This document shows positions 54,299 to 63,557 of a stretch of DNA of 64,000 bases, piece by piece. Under the pieces are notes generated by a model that saw nothing but the letters and a program-made list of their open reading frames with translations, did no database searches and was not told where the DNA came from. Every line of letters begins with the position of its first letter. The stretch's first letter is position 1. The translations under genes were made by a program, and so were the position numbers. The DNA comes from Virgisporangium ochraceum (GTDB lineage: Bacteria; Actinomycetota; Actinomycetes; Mycobacteriales; Micromonosporaceae). The DNA is taken from the NCBI RefSeq assembly GCF_016863655.1, contig NZ_BOPH01000053.1, positions 62,001 through 126,000 on the forward strand, in the 5' to 3' direction.

Positions 54299-54312
54299 TT
54301 GAAACATTTCAA
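54299..54312. promoter_or_regulatory. Third operator TTGAAACATTTCAA
   Basis: Six-base perfect arms around CA. It differs from the rha operator O1 core TGAAACGTTTCA by one central base. Confidence 0.55.
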
Positions 54313-54467
54313 GTCATCCGCTTGGAGGGAAGCTAGACCGGTTCCGGAGGGCCTGTCAAGGATCCCGGGTTGCGGTTGCGCGGCAGCTGCGGGTCGTGGC
54401 AAAGTTTGGCTGACCTCCCAACTAAGTGCCTTGTCATCCGCTGCCCACCCACGCAGAGGAGACAGGC

Positions 54468-56189
54468 ATGCCCGGATCCCGGGCCCGGCGGGCGCTCAGC
54501 GCGTCCTGTGTCGGGCTTCTGTTCGGCGCGCTCGCGGTCGCGATGCCCTCGCCCGCGAACGCCGCGCCTTCCGTCGAACCGCAGCTCGTGACGAGCGTCG
54601 ACGTCAGCTCCGGCGGCACCGGCGCCCGGTTCCTGCTCGGCGACGTGTCCGGCGACGGCCGCCTCGACCTGGTGACGATGCAGCCGACGTACTCGGCCGA
54701 CGACCGGTACATCGGCCGCCAGGTGCAGGCGCTCACCGCGTACGACCTGAGCGGCGCGCAGCTGTGGCAGATCGGCACGCCGGACCCGCGCGTCACCAAC
54801 AACGGCACCGACATCCCCGCCGAGATCTACGACATCGACGCCGACGGCGACAACGACGTGCTCGCGGTCATGTCCGACGAGTTCCGCATCTTCGACGGCG
54901 CCACCGGCACCCTGCTGCGGGCGTTCCCGCTGCCGCACCCCGAGGCGCACGACACGATCGTCATCGCGAACTTCCGCGGGACCCGCGTGCCGCAGGACAT
55001 CCTGCTGAAGGACCGCTACAACAACGTCTGGGCGCTCGACGACCAGGGCCGTCTACTGTGGACACACGCCGGGAATCCGGGCCACCGCCCGTATCCGCAC
55101 GACTTCACCGGCGACGGGCGGCAGGAGCTGATCGCCGGGTACGACATCCTGACCCCCGACGGTCAGGTGCTCTGGACCGCGCCGATGGCCGACCACGCCG
55201 ACTCCATCGGGGTGGGCGACGTCGACGGTGACGGCGTCGAGGACATCGCGCTCGGCGGTGCCGGCCTCGGCGGCGGAAGCACCAACGTCTACCGCTCCGA
55301 CGGCTCGCTGCTGTACAGCAACCCCGACGCCGTCGAGGCGCAACAGGTGGCGCTGGGCGACTTCCGTCCGGACCTGCCCGGTCTGGAACTGGCCGGCCTC
55401 GACCGCGTCGACCGCACGGCGGCGACGGGCAGGGACGGGCTGTACGTGGTCGGGTCCGACGGCACGACGCTGTGGCAGGAGCAGCGGACCACCCTCGGCT
55501 GCTGGGGCACGGTCATGGAGCCGTTGCACAACTGGGACGGCCGCTACGCCGACCACATGCTCGTGTGGAACCGGGGCTGCGGCGAGCCCGCCGGCGTCTT
55601 CGACGGCACCGGCACCAGGATCGCGACGTTCCCGGTCGACGGCCGCATGGTGCGCGGCGACCTGTGCGGCGACGACCGCACGGAGGTGGTCGACTACGTG
55701 ATGGGCGACCGGGCCTACGTGTACGGCACCGGCCCGTGCGACCTGGCCGCCAAGGTGACCGGGCGCCCGCTGCCACAGAGCAAGCGCCTGTACAACTACA
55801 GCCGCTACACGGCCGAGGAACGGCCCGCCGACCACGCGTACCGGCGCCACGCCTCGGCGACGTCGGCGACCCACCGCCACCCGGCTCCTGCCGCCAACGA
55901 CGGCAGGGCGTCGACCACGTGGCAGCCGTCGCGCCACGACCGCTCACCGACGTGGAAGGTCGACCTGGGCGCGGTGCGGGAGCTGACCGGCATCCAGGTC
56001 GACTGGGCCGGCCGGACACCCCGGGGCACCCTGACCGTCGAGTCCTCGGTGGACGGTCGCCACTGGGTGAGGGTCCACAGTGGACCCGCCACGGACCGGG
56101 CCCTCTTCACCGCGCTGGCCCGCTACGTCCGGGTCACCGTCCCGCGCGGCGCTGCGGTGGCCGACCTGGACCTGCCGGGCACCCGCTGA
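54468..56189 (+). CDS. Secreted FG-GAP propeller protein with C-terminal discoidin-like domain
   Basis: 573 residues. Signal peptide (VGLLFGALAVAMPSPANAA), then FG-GAP/VCBS-like calcium-binding repeats (LLGDVSGDGRLDLVTM, IYDIDADGDNDVLAVM, VGDVDGDGVEDIALGG) making a beta-propeller, and a C-terminal F5/8-type C domain (TTWQPSRHDRSPTWKVDLGA, LTGIQVDWAG, YVRVTVPRGA). The architecture resembles rhamnogalacturonan-lyase or carbohydrate-binding secreted proteins; no catalytic motif proven. ATG 54468 follows GGAGACAGGC. Divergent from the sugar importer. Confidence 0.8.
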   Translation: MPGSRARRALSASCVGLLFGALAVAMPSPANAAPSVEPQLVTSVDVSSGGTGARFLLGDVSGDGRLDLVTMQPTYSADDRYIGRQVQALTAYDLSGAQLWQIGTPDPRVTNNGTDIPAEIYDIDADGDNDVLAVMSDEFRIFDGATGTLLRAFPLPHPEAHDTIVIANFRGTRVPQDILLKDRYNNVWALDDQGRLLWTHAGNPGHRPYPHDFTGDGRQELIAGYDILTPDGQVLWTAPMADHADSIGVGDVDGDGVEDIALGGAGLGGGSTNVYRSDGSLLYSNPDAVEAQQVALGDFRPDLPGLELAGLDRVDRTAATGRDGLYVVGSDGTTLWQEQRTTLGCWGTVMEPLHNWDGRYADHMLVWNRGCGEPAGVFDGTGTRIATFPVDGRMVRGDLCGDDRTEVVDYVMGDRAYVYGTGPCDLAAKVTGRPLPQSKRLYNYSRYTAEERPADHAYRRHASATSATHRHPAPAANDGRASTTWQPSRHDRSPTWKVDLGAVRELTGIQVDWAGRTPRGTLTVESSVDGRHWVRVHSGPATDRALFTALARYVRVTVPRGAAVADLDLPGTR

Positions 56190-56203
56190 CCGACCCCCTC
56201 CCC

Positions 56204-56281
56204 CGTCGATCTTGCAGTCGTGGCCACCCACAAGTCGCGATATAAGGCGCTTTGTCGGAGGCCACCACTGCAAGATCGGCG
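56204..56281. repeat. 78-bp inverted-repeat element, copy 7
   Basis: Left arm begins CGTCGATCTTGCAG, right arm ends CTGCAAGATCGGCG with mid-arm mismatches; plus orientation; starts 15 nt after the propeller gene stop. Confidence 0.88.
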
Positions 56282-56348
56282 CATTGGAGAGGGGAGCGCC
56301 CGGCGCGGCGTACGCGGGTCGGCGTGCGCGGGCCGTTACCGTACAGGT

Positions 56349-57416
56349 GTGCTGGATGATGTTGAATCGCGGCTCGCGGAGCTCAGGGGGCCGGTGCGTC
56401 CGCGGCGGCACAACGCGCGCACGATCGCCGCGCTCACCAGTAACCCGGGGTGCAAGCGGCGTGCCGTGCTCGACGCTGCGGGCATCGACAAGTCGGCACT
56501 GGCCACGGCCGTCGAGTTCCCGGCCGCGTACGGACAGTCACAGTTCGCGATCACCCGGGGCAACGCGTTCGAGGCGCGCATGAAGGCCGACGGCTGCGCC
56601 GAGCTGCTCCAGCTGCTGCGCGACACGCTGGGCCTCGACCTGCCCGACGACGTCACCTACACCGACCTCGACGACGTCGGCGACGACCAGGACCTCCGGC
56701 ACGCCCACGCCCGCACCCACCTGACCAGCCCGGACGGTGGCGCGGCGCTGTACGACCACCCGCTGCTGAAGCTGCGCGTCGGCGGGCAGGACGTGTTCCT
56801 CGAGCCCGACCTCGTCGCGTTCCAGCACGACGGCAGGTACCACGTGGTCGAGATCAAGTCGTTCCCGGTGATCGACCGGCAGGCCGACCCGGCCAAGGTC
56901 GCCGCGGCGGCCACCCAGGCGGCCGTCTACGTGCTGGCGCTGCGCCGGCTGCTCGGCGACCCCGCCGCTGTCGCGCACGAGATCGTGCTGGTCTGCCCGG
57001 CCGACTTCGGCAGCCGCCCGGTGGCGGTGAAGGTCGACGTGCGGCGGCAGCTGTCGGTGCTGGAGCACCAGCTGGCCCGGATGGTGCGGGTCGACCGGAT
57101 CCTCGCCGAACTGCCCACCGACCTCACGTTCCGGCTGGACCTGAACCGGTCGGCCGGCGAGCTGGGTGCGGCGGTCGGCGCGGTCGAGCCGTGCTATTCG
57201 CCGTCGTGCCTGTCGAGCTGTGAGCTCGCGTTCTTCTGCCGGCACGAGGGGCGGCGCAGCACCGCGTCGCTCGGCACGAACGTGCGGGAGGACCTCGGCG
57301 GCGTCGAGACCATCGACGAGGTGCTCGCGATCGCGGAGGGTGCCGACGACGGCTCCGAGGTCGCGGCGATGATCCGCAATGTCGCACGGGTGTACGCGGA
57401 GTCGCGCGCCACATGA
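56349..57416 (+). CDS. Cas4/Dna2-like PD-(D/E)XK nuclease with probable Fe-S cluster
   Basis: 355 residues. Nuclease core with DVFLEPDLVAF (Asp) and YHVVEIKSF (E-x-K). One Cys lies upstream of the core (SNPGCKRR) and a cluster follows it (CYSPSCLSSCELAFFC), the arrangement of Fe-S-braced RecB nucleases such as Cas4, AddB and Dna2. GTG 56349 is 6 nt after TACCGT (56337-56342), leaderless. It overlaps the next gene (ATGA). Predicted to cleave ssDNA ends together with the helicase two genes on. Confidence 0.8.
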   Translation: MLDDVESRLAELRGPVRPRRHNARTIAALTSNPGCKRRAVLDAAGIDKSALATAVEFPAAYGQSQFAITRGNAFEARMKADGCAELLQLLRDTLGLDLPDDVTYTDLDDVGDDQDLRHAHARTHLTSPDGGAALYDHPLLKLRVGGQDVFLEPDLVAFQHDGRYHVVEIKSFPVIDRQADPAKVAAAATQAAVYVLALRRLLGDPAAVAHEIVLVCPADFGSRPVAVKVDVRRQLSVLEHQLARMVRVDRILAELPTDLTFRLDLNRSAGELGAAVGAVEPCYSPSCLSSCELAFFCRHEGRRSTASLGTNVREDLGGVETIDEVLAIAEGADDGSEVAAMIRNVARVYAESRAT

Positions 57417-58867
57417 GTCCCGTCGCGTCGTACGCGCGGGTGCTGGCGGCCGCGGCCGGCGTCGCGCAGCCGATCGCGACCGTGCGGCACGTCCACCTCG
57501 CGCCGCGCCCCCTGGTCCTCGTGCCGCTCGCGCTCGCCGGCGAGGCGAACGCGCCGCTGGCCGCGCTCGTCGGCACGCACCCCGACGACCCGACGCTGCT
57601 CGTGGTCCCCCAGCCGCGCGACCGCGACCTGCGCTTCGACTTCCTCACCGAACTCGCGGCGGTCGTGCTGCCGTACATCCAGGGCTACTGCTACGACATC
57701 GAGCACGTGAAGGGGCGCGACCGCTACACCAACGCGCCGCAGTTCCTCGTGCCCAACGCGTCCGGTATCCGGTTCCTCGGGCTGCTGGGCCGGTCGACCC
57801 GCTTCCGCCGGACCGACGGCGACTACCCGGTGCCGCCGACGATCCCGTTGCTGGGACGGTGGTTGACGTTCGCCGCCGAGCGCGCCGAGCACCCCGGCAG
57901 CGCCATCCTGCTCGCGATGACCGACGTGCTCACCACCCACTGGGCCACCGGACAGAGCGCGCTGGAGGACGCGAACCTCGCCGCCCTGCTCGGATGGGTC
58001 GACCCGCCCGACGGGCTCACCGGCGTCGAGGCCGCCCGCCTCGCGGAGGACCCGGCGGTGTACCCGCCGGCCGGACCGGCCACCGACCCCGACTTCGACA
58101 ACAAGGTCCTCGCGCCGGCCGTCCGCGCGTACTCCGACGCCGAACCCGGCTCCACGGAACAGGAACTGGCGCGCAAGACCGTCACCGAGGCGCTGCGCGG
58201 CCAGCTCGAACCGACCTGGGACCTCATGTGGCGGGCCGTCCGCCTCCTGCGGGACCTGCCCGCCGGCGCGTCCGTCGCCGAGCGGTGGGCGGCCGACCGC
58301 GAGCGCTTCACCGGTCACCACGAGCACATCACGGGCGGAGGGCTGCCGCAGGGACGGCGTGACGGCGCGGTCGCGTCGGCCCAGCGCCTCAACCGGCTGG
58401 AGAACGAGCTGGCCGCCCACGAGGCGGCGCGCGCCTTCGACGACCCGTTGGTGATGGCCGGTCACCGCGCCACCGGTGCGGCGTTCACGGCCACCGTCCT
58501 GGCGGTCGACCCGGCGCGGCGCCGGCCGAACAGCAAGGGGACGCTCGTGACGCGTCCCCTCGTGACCGTCGTGACCCGCGACCCGGTGCACCTCTCCCCC
58601 GGCTCGACCGTGGTCGCCGCCAGCCGCCGCAATCAGACCGCGACCGTCGAGGGTGTCGTACCCGACGGGGGCAACGCCATCGTGACGCTGGAGCTGAGCA
58701 GCGGCTTCGGCCGGGCGAAGGTGCCGCCGCCGACCGCGCTGCCCGCGCCCGGTGAGGAGCTGTGCTACAGCAGCGTCGTCGCCACGAACGTCCCGACGCC
58801 GCCGCTGCCCGAACCCGACGAGACCCCGTGGACCCACGGCGGCCCACCGCAGATCGAGGGCCTGTGA
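57413..58867 (+). CDS. Unknown protein linking nuclease and helicase genes
   Basis: 484 residues. No known domain in the first 330 residues (RPLVLVPLALAGEANAPLAA, EPTWDLMWRAVRLLRDLPAG). The last ~130 residues are strand-rich (GTLVTRPLVTVVTRDPVHLS, GSTVVAASRRNQTATVEGVV, NAIVTLELSSGFG), compatible with an OB-like barrel as found in helicase 1B or Dna2 OB regions. It overlaps both neighbours by 4 nt, so it is an obligate operon member and likely a structural bridge. Confidence 0.65.
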   Translation: MSPVASYARVLAAAAGVAQPIATVRHVHLAPRPLVLVPLALAGEANAPLAALVGTHPDDPTLLVVPQPRDRDLRFDFLTELAAVVLPYIQGYCYDIEHVKGRDRYTNAPQFLVPNASGIRFLGLLGRSTRFRRTDGDYPVPPTIPLLGRWLTFAAERAEHPGSAILLAMTDVLTTHWATGQSALEDANLAALLGWVDPPDGLTGVEAARLAEDPAVYPPAGPATDPDFDNKVLAPAVRAYSDAEPGSTEQELARKTVTEALRGQLEPTWDLMWRAVRLLRDLPAGASVAERWAADRERFTGHHEHITGGGLPQGRRDGAVASAQRLNRLENELAAHEAARAFDDPLVMAGHRATGAAFTATVLAVDPARRRPNSKGTLVTRPLVTVVTRDPVHLSPGSTVVAASRRNQTATVEGVVPDGGNAIVTLELSSGFGRAKVPPPTALPAPGEELCYSSVVATNVPTPPLPEPDETPWTHGGPPQIEGL

Positions 58868-60189
58868 ACGCGACCGCCTCCGCGGGCGCGGAGGCCGAAC
58901 GGGTCACGACGGAGATCCTCGACGACCTGCTCGCCAGGCGGCACCTCGGTATCGTCGTCGACTCCCCGCCCGGTGCGGGCAAGTCGACGCTCGTCGTGCG
59001 TGCCGCCAGGACGCTCGTCGCCACCGGTGAGCCGGTGATGATCGTGGCGCAGACCAACGAACAGGTCGACGACCTCGTGGTGCGCCTCGCCGGCGCCGAC
59101 CTCGGCACCGCGCTGATCGGTCGGCTCAGCCGCACCGGATACGTTCCCCCGCCGCGCCTCGACGGCATCGCCAACCTGATGGTGAGCAGCGACGTCGTCG
59201 ACCTGTCCGCCTGCGCGGTGACGGTCTCGACGTCGGCCAAGTGGGCGCACGTGAAGGACCGCACGTGGCCGTGGGCGATCGTCGACGAGGCGTACCAGAT
59301 GCGCTCGGACTACCTGCTCGCGATCGCGCGCCGCTTCGAACGGGCCCTGTTCGTCGGCGATCCCGGCCAGCTCGACCCGTTCTCCACCGTGGAGAACGAC
59401 CGGTGGCGCGGGCTGAGCTGGGACCCGATGCAGAGCGCCGTCGCGGTGCTGCTGCGCAACAACCCGGACCTGCCGGTGCACCGGCTGCCGGTGTCGTGGC
59501 GGCTGCCCGCGTCGGCGGAAGCCGTGGTGGCCAAGGCGTTCTACCCGTTCACCGGCTTCCGCGCGGGGTCGGCGCACGTCGACCGCGAACTGCGCTTCAC
59601 CGCCGGCACCGCGTCCGGAACGACGGTCGACGCGGTGCTCGACGAGGCGGCGGTCTCCGGGTGGGGCCTGTACGAGCTGCCGTCCCGGTACACGATCCGC
59701 ACCGATCCCGAGGCGGTGCGGGCGGTCGCCGCGATCACCAGGCGGCTGGTCGAGCGGCGGGCGGTGGCCCGCTCCGGCTCCGAGGAGCACGAGGTCACCC
59801 CGGACCGGATCGCGGTCGGCGCCGCCCACCGTGACCAGGTCGCGGCGTTGTCGGCCGCCCTGGAGGGGCTGCCGGTGGTCGTCGACACGGCGAACCGCCT
59901 GCAGGGCCGCGAGTACGACGTGACGGTGGTGCTGCACCCGCTGTCGGGCCGGCGCGACGCCACCGCGTTCCACCTCGAGGCCGGGCGCCTGTGCGTGCTG
60001 ACCTCGCGCCACCGTCAGGCCTGCATCGTGGTGGCACGGGCCGGGATCGCCGACCTCCTCGACGCGCACCCGTCGACCGAGCCGGTGCACCTCGACGAAC
60101 CGGTCAGCTTCCCCGACGGGTGGGCGGCCAACCAGACCGTGCTCGCGCACCTGGCCGACCACCGCGTGGTCGCCCGGGACGAGGCTTAA
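58864..60189 (+). CDS. Superfamily 1 helicase (UvrD/Dna2-like)
   Basis: 441 residues. Motif I VVDSPPGAGKSTLVVRAA, motif II AIVDEAYQMRS, motif III LFVGDPGQLDP, motif IV/V-like region VDTANRLQGREYDVTVVLHP, and motif VI region LCVLTSRHRQACIVV. The order fits SF1B helicases without large insertions, so missing 1B/OB elements may be supplied by the upstream protein. GTG 58864 overlaps the previous stop (GTGA). Tail-to-tail overlap with the TIGR04222-like gene. Confidence 0.85.
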   Translation: MNATASAGAEAERVTTEILDDLLARRHLGIVVDSPPGAGKSTLVVRAARTLVATGEPVMIVAQTNEQVDDLVVRLAGADLGTALIGRLSRTGYVPPPRLDGIANLMVSSDVVDLSACAVTVSTSAKWAHVKDRTWPWAIVDEAYQMRSDYLLAIARRFERALFVGDPGQLDPFSTVENDRWRGLSWDPMQSAVAVLLRNNPDLPVHRLPVSWRLPASAEAVVAKAFYPFTGFRAGSAHVDRELRFTAGTASGTTVDAVLDEAAVSGWGLYELPSRYTIRTDPEAVRAVAAITRRLVERRAVARSGSEEHEVTPDRIAVGAAHRDQVAALSAALEGLPVVVDTANRLQGREYDVTVVLHPLSGRRDATAFHLEAGRLCVLTSRHRQACIVVARAGIADLLDAHPSTEPVHLDEPVSFPDGWAANQTVLAHLADHRVVARDEA

Positions 60190-61004
60190 CCGCCGCACCC
60201 TCCGCAGCCGCCGCACCCGGCGCCGCACGCGCCCGTCGCGGGGCTCTCGGCCGCCGGTTCCGGCACGCGGAGCGCGGTGGCGAACGCCGGGTCGACCATC
60301 CACAACGACACCGTGCCGAACAGGGCGATCGCGAGCACCGCGTCGCGCACGCCGTAGGTGGCCCACGCCGGTCGCTGATCCGGTGCGAGGTGTCCATGGA
60401 CGCGCAGCGCCTCGTCCAGCGCGGCCCGGCCCGCCGGCGTCAACGCCGGGACCTGGAACAGCCGGGTCGCGAGCACGACCATCGTCACCGGAAGCACGAG
60501 GAACAGCACCGCCCGCGACACGTCGACCGCCAGCACGCTGACGAAGAGACAGAACCCGGCCACGGCCACGAACGCCAGCACGGCGGCCTTGGCCCGCACC
60601 GTCTCCCGGACCACCGGGGAGACGTGCCAGCCGGCCCGCACCACCTCGGACTCCAGCCGGTCGAGCTCCGCGCTGACCGCGCTGTCGTGGACCACGTAGC
60701 CGACCGCGGCCCCACGCTCGACGGCAGCGTGGACGGCCCGCTCCAGCGGCGTGGACCCGGCGGGCGGATCGCCGCTGACGACGAGCCCACCGGACGGATC
60801 GAGCCCGACCGCACCCACCATCCGGAGCGCGCCGAGCGCCGCGTCGGCCGCGTGCCGTCGCCCGCCGACGAGGAACGCCATCTGGTGCGGGTCGGGCTCC
60901 CCGGCCGCCGCGGCCGGCGACTCCAGCAGCCGGAACCCCGACCGCGCGAACAGGATCGCGAGCAGGGTGAACCCCAGATAGGTCAGAACGACCGGCCAGT
61001 CCAT
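60186..61004 (-). CDS. TIGR04222-like membrane protein with Cys/Gly-rich tail
   Basis: 272 residues. One N-terminal helix (WPVVLTYLGFTLLAILFA), a domain with FLVGGRRHAADAALGALRMV, two central helices (KAAVLAFVAVAGFCLFVSVL; AVLFLVLPVTMVVLATRLF) and a C-terminal GACGAGCGGCGGCGG tail, all typical of TIGR04222 proteins. Start ATG 61004 has GGGAGG 5 nt upstream, better than ATG 61022. Function unknown. Confidence 0.8.
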   Translation of the reverse strand: MDWPVVLTYLGFTLLAILFARSGFRLLESPAAAAGEPDPHQMAFLVGGRRHAADAALGALRMVGAVGLDPSGGLVVSGDPPAGSTPLERAVHAAVERGAAVGYVVHDSAVSAELDRLESEVVRAGWHVSPVVRETVRAKAAVLAFVAVAGFCLFVSVLAVDVSRAVLFLVLPVTMVVLATRLFQVPALTPAGRAALDEALRVHGHLAPDQRPAWATYGVRDAVLAIALFGTVSLWMVDPAFATALRVPEPAAESPATGACGAGCGGCGGCGG

Positions 61005-61091
61005 CGGCGCCTCCCGATCCATCCACGGTAGCGGGTCAGGTCACACCGCGGGGATCTCCTGCGGGGCACCGCCGGTCAGTAGGGTGGGCCG

Positions 61092-61709
61092 GTGACCACC
61101 AGCTACATCGGCACCGAGGAGGAGCTGCGCGCGCTCGTCGGCGAGCCGGGCCCCGCCGCGCACGCGAAGGTCCTCACGGAGCTCGACGTCCACGCCCGTG
61201 ACTTCATCGCGCGGTCACGCTTCTGCCTGCTCGGCACGTCCGGCGCCGACGGCTGCGACGTCTCACCGCGCGGTGAGCCCGGTGCCGTCGCGCTGGTGCT
61301 CGACGAGAAGACGCTCGTGCTGCCCGACCGGCCGGGTAACAAGCGCGTCGACAGCTTCCGCAACATCCTGCACAACCCGAACGTGGGGCTGCTGTTCCTG
61401 ATGCCACCGATGTCGGAGACGTTGCGGGTCAACGGACGCGCCCGGCTGGTGCGCGAGGCGCCGTACTTCGCCGACCTCACGGTCGACGGCCGCCCACCGC
61501 GGTTCGCGGTCGAGGTCGGCGTCGAGGAGGTGTTCCTGCACTGCGCCAAGGCGTTCCTGCGCTCGCAGCTGTGGGACCCGCAAACCTGGACCGACCGCGA
61601 CGAGCTACCCCGGGCGGCCCGGATCTGGCGCGACCACGCCCGCCTCGCCCCGTCTGTCGAGGAGCTCGAGGCCGGCCTCGCCAAGGGCTACTCGACCACA
61701 CTCTACTGA
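61092..61709 (+). CDS. PPOX-family FMN-dependent flavoprotein
   Basis: 205 residues. Pyridoxamine-5'-phosphate-oxidase-like barrel with SRFCLLGTSGADGCDVSPRG, LVLPDRPGNKRVDSFRNILH, VGLLFLMPPMSETLRVNGRA, and a C-terminal extension as in MSMEG_1061-type proteins. GTG 61092 is 6 nt after TAGGGT (61080-61085), leaderless. Its 3' end overlaps the truncated type III res gene by 105 nt. Confidence 0.87.
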   Translation: MTTSYIGTEEELRALVGEPGPAAHAKVLTELDVHARDFIARSRFCLLGTSGADGCDVSPRGEPGAVALVLDEKTLVLPDRPGNKRVDSFRNILHNPNVGLLFLMPPMSETLRVNGRARLVREAPYFADLTVDGRPPRFAVEVGVEEVFLHCAKAFLRSQLWDPQTWTDRDELPRAARIWRDHARLAPSVEELEAGLAKGYSTTLY

Positions 61710-63557
61710 GATGAGCGCGGCCGCCTCGGCGAGGAACCGGTCGGGGTCCCGCGCGAACAACGCGAACACCGAAGGCCTGATGCCGCACAGGATCGCGGCG
61801 ATCGTGCGCCGCGTCAACGCCGTCGCCCGCGCCAGCACGCCGAGCAGGTCGTAGCGCGCGTCGGGCGCCACCGGCGCCGTCCACGTGCCGGCCGCCGCGC
61901 CCACCACCGCGAACGCGCCGTCGCGCTGGGTTCCGGTCCGCACGGTGTAGCGCAGCCGCGCGCGGTCGGCCAGCGCCGCGTCCAGGGCGGCGACGCACCG
62001 GGCGACCAGCACGTCCGTGTCGACCTCGACGCGCTCGGTCGGCCGGTCCGCGGCGTCCGTCGCGGTCGGCGCCGGTCGCGCGGCGCGGTGTCCGTCCACA
62101 ATGGGCGGTAGGGGACGCGCGTTCCCAGGGCCTGGCAGCCGGGAAGCTTCGCGTTGCAACGCCCCCACGAAGTCGGCGTAGCTCTCGCCGGCCACCACGG
62201 TGAGCTGGTTGACGTCGGGGTCGCGGACGCGCTCCCCGCGGCTGTCGACCGCCAGCCGCAGCCCGCGCCCGACCTCCTGCCGTCGCGAGACGGTGCTGTC
62301 GCTCCGCTTGAGCACGCACAGCACGAACACGTTCGGGTTGTCCCAGCCCTCCCGCAGCGCCGAGTGCGAGAACACGAACCGCACCGGCTCCTCCGGCGAC
62401 AGCAGCCGTTCCCGGTCGCGCAGGATCAGATGGTAGGCGTCGAGGTCGTCGGTGGTTCCGGTCGAGCGGCGGACCACCGGGTCGACGAGGCGGCCGGTGC
62501 GCCGGTCGACGCTGAAGTATCCACTGTGGACACTGGCGACGTCCACGGCCGGGTCCCCCACGGCGGCCCGGTACTCCTCCTCGAACATGCGCAGGTAGAG
62601 GCCGCGCCGGTCCTCGCGGCCGTAGTCGCGGTAGTGGCGGACCTCGTCGATGAAGAACAGCGACAACGTCTTGATGCCGCGGCCGGCCAGCTCCCGCTCG
62701 CGCTCCAGGTGGGCGCGCACGGTCTCCCGGATCTGCAGGCGGCGCAGCGCGGGACCGGTCTCGCCGTCGGTGGTGACACCGCGCACCGAGATGCGCTTCA
62801 CCAGCCCCTGCCGGTAGGCCTCCAGCGCGTCGAGCCGGTGCACCAGGTTGTGCTCGGTGCGGTGCGTCGCCGAGTACCGCAGCACGGCCAGCGGGCGGAA
62901 CGCGGCCAGCGCCAGCCCGGTGCGCCGGCCCTCCAGCCGCTGCGGCTCGTCGAGGACCAGCAGCGGCCGGCACGCCGCGAGCACGTCGATCGGCCGGCGC
63001 GACTGGAAGTCGTCGAGCTCCTCGTGGATGCGCCGGCTGTCGGCGCCCGTGGCGTTGAACGCCTGCGCGTTGATCACCATCACGTTGATGCCGGGGTCGG
63101 CGGAGAACGTCTCCAGCCGGTGCAGTTCCCGCGACCGGTACGCGAAGAACCGGGCCCGCCGGCCGTAAGCCTCGGCGAAGTGGTCGGCGGTGAGCTCCAG
63201 CGACTTCAGCACGCCCTCGCGGATCGCCACCCCCGGCACCACGACGATGAACTTGCCCCACCCGTAGCGCCGGTGCAGCTCGAACACGGTCTTGATGAAC
63301 ACGTACGTCTTGCCGGTGCCGGTCTCCATCTCGACGTCGAGGTTCAGCGGGCCGGCCGCGCTCGGCACCAGCCGGTCCGACCGGAGCAGCCCGCGCGCCT
63401 CCTGCACCCGGTGCACGTTCGCCAGCAGGTCCACATCAGACAGTCGCAGCGGCGCGTTGGCCGTCGCGTCGTGACCGTGCGGCTGGCCGGCGAAGCAGTC
63501 GGCCACCGCCTCGACGGCGGCGGTCTGGTAGGGCTGGACGGTGAACCGGAACCGCAC
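61605..63557 (-). CDS. Type III restriction enzyme Res subunit, C-terminally truncated
   Basis: 650 residues; full Res proteins are roughly 850-1000. The helicase part is intact: VEMETGTGKTYVFIKTVFEL, Walker B LLVLDEPQRLEG, and the late motif FSHSALREGWDNPNVFVLCV, GRGLRLAVDSRG. Family-typical sequence continues to DPDRFLAEAAALIS and then becomes an Arg/Gly tail read through the opposite-strand flavoprotein gene. The C-terminal PD-(D/E)XK endonuclease domain is therefore missing. GTG 63557 immediately follows the mod stop (TGAGTG), the normal mod-res order. Confidence 0.85.
   Translation of the reverse strand: MRFRFTVQPYQTAAVEAVADCFAGQPHGHDATANAPLRLSDVDLLANVHRVQEARGLLRSDRLVPSAAGPLNLDVEMETGTGKTYVFIKTVFELHRRYGWGKFIVVVPGVAIREGVLKSLELTADHFAEAYGRRARFFAYRSRELHRLETFSADPGINVMVINAQAFNATGADSRRIHEELDDFQSRRPIDVLAACRPLLVLDEPQRLEGRRTGLALAAFRPLAVLRYSATHRTEHNLVHRLDALEAYRQGLVKRISVRGVTTDGETGPALRRLQIRETVRAHLERERELAGRGIKTLSLFFIDEVRHYRDYGREDRRGLYLRMFEEEYRAAVGDPAVDVASVHSGYFSVDRRTGRLVDPVVRRSTGTTDDLDAYHLILRDRERLLSPEEPVRFVFSHSALREGWDNPNVFVLCVLKRSDSTVSRRQEVGRGLRLAVDSRGERVRDPDVNQLTVVAGESYADFVGALQREASRLPGPGNARPLPPIVDGHRAARPAPTATDAADRPTERVEVDTDVLVARCVAALDAALADRARLRYTVRTGTQRDGAFAVVGAAAGTWTAPVAPDARYDLLGVLARATALTRRTIAAILCGIRPSVFALFARDPDRFLAEAAALISVECGRVALGEAGLELLDRRGEAGVVAPDPGRPG

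Noticed and set aside
54468..56189. Assignment as a rhamnogalacturonan lyase (PL11)
   Set aside because: FG-GAP repeats and a discoidin-like end are visible, but PL11 N-terminal motifs are not; kept as a propeller protein of unknown activity.
61477..63261. Minus-strand 594-codon frame in the res region
   Set aside because: Shadow of res; Arg/Gly/Pro-rich translation without motifs.
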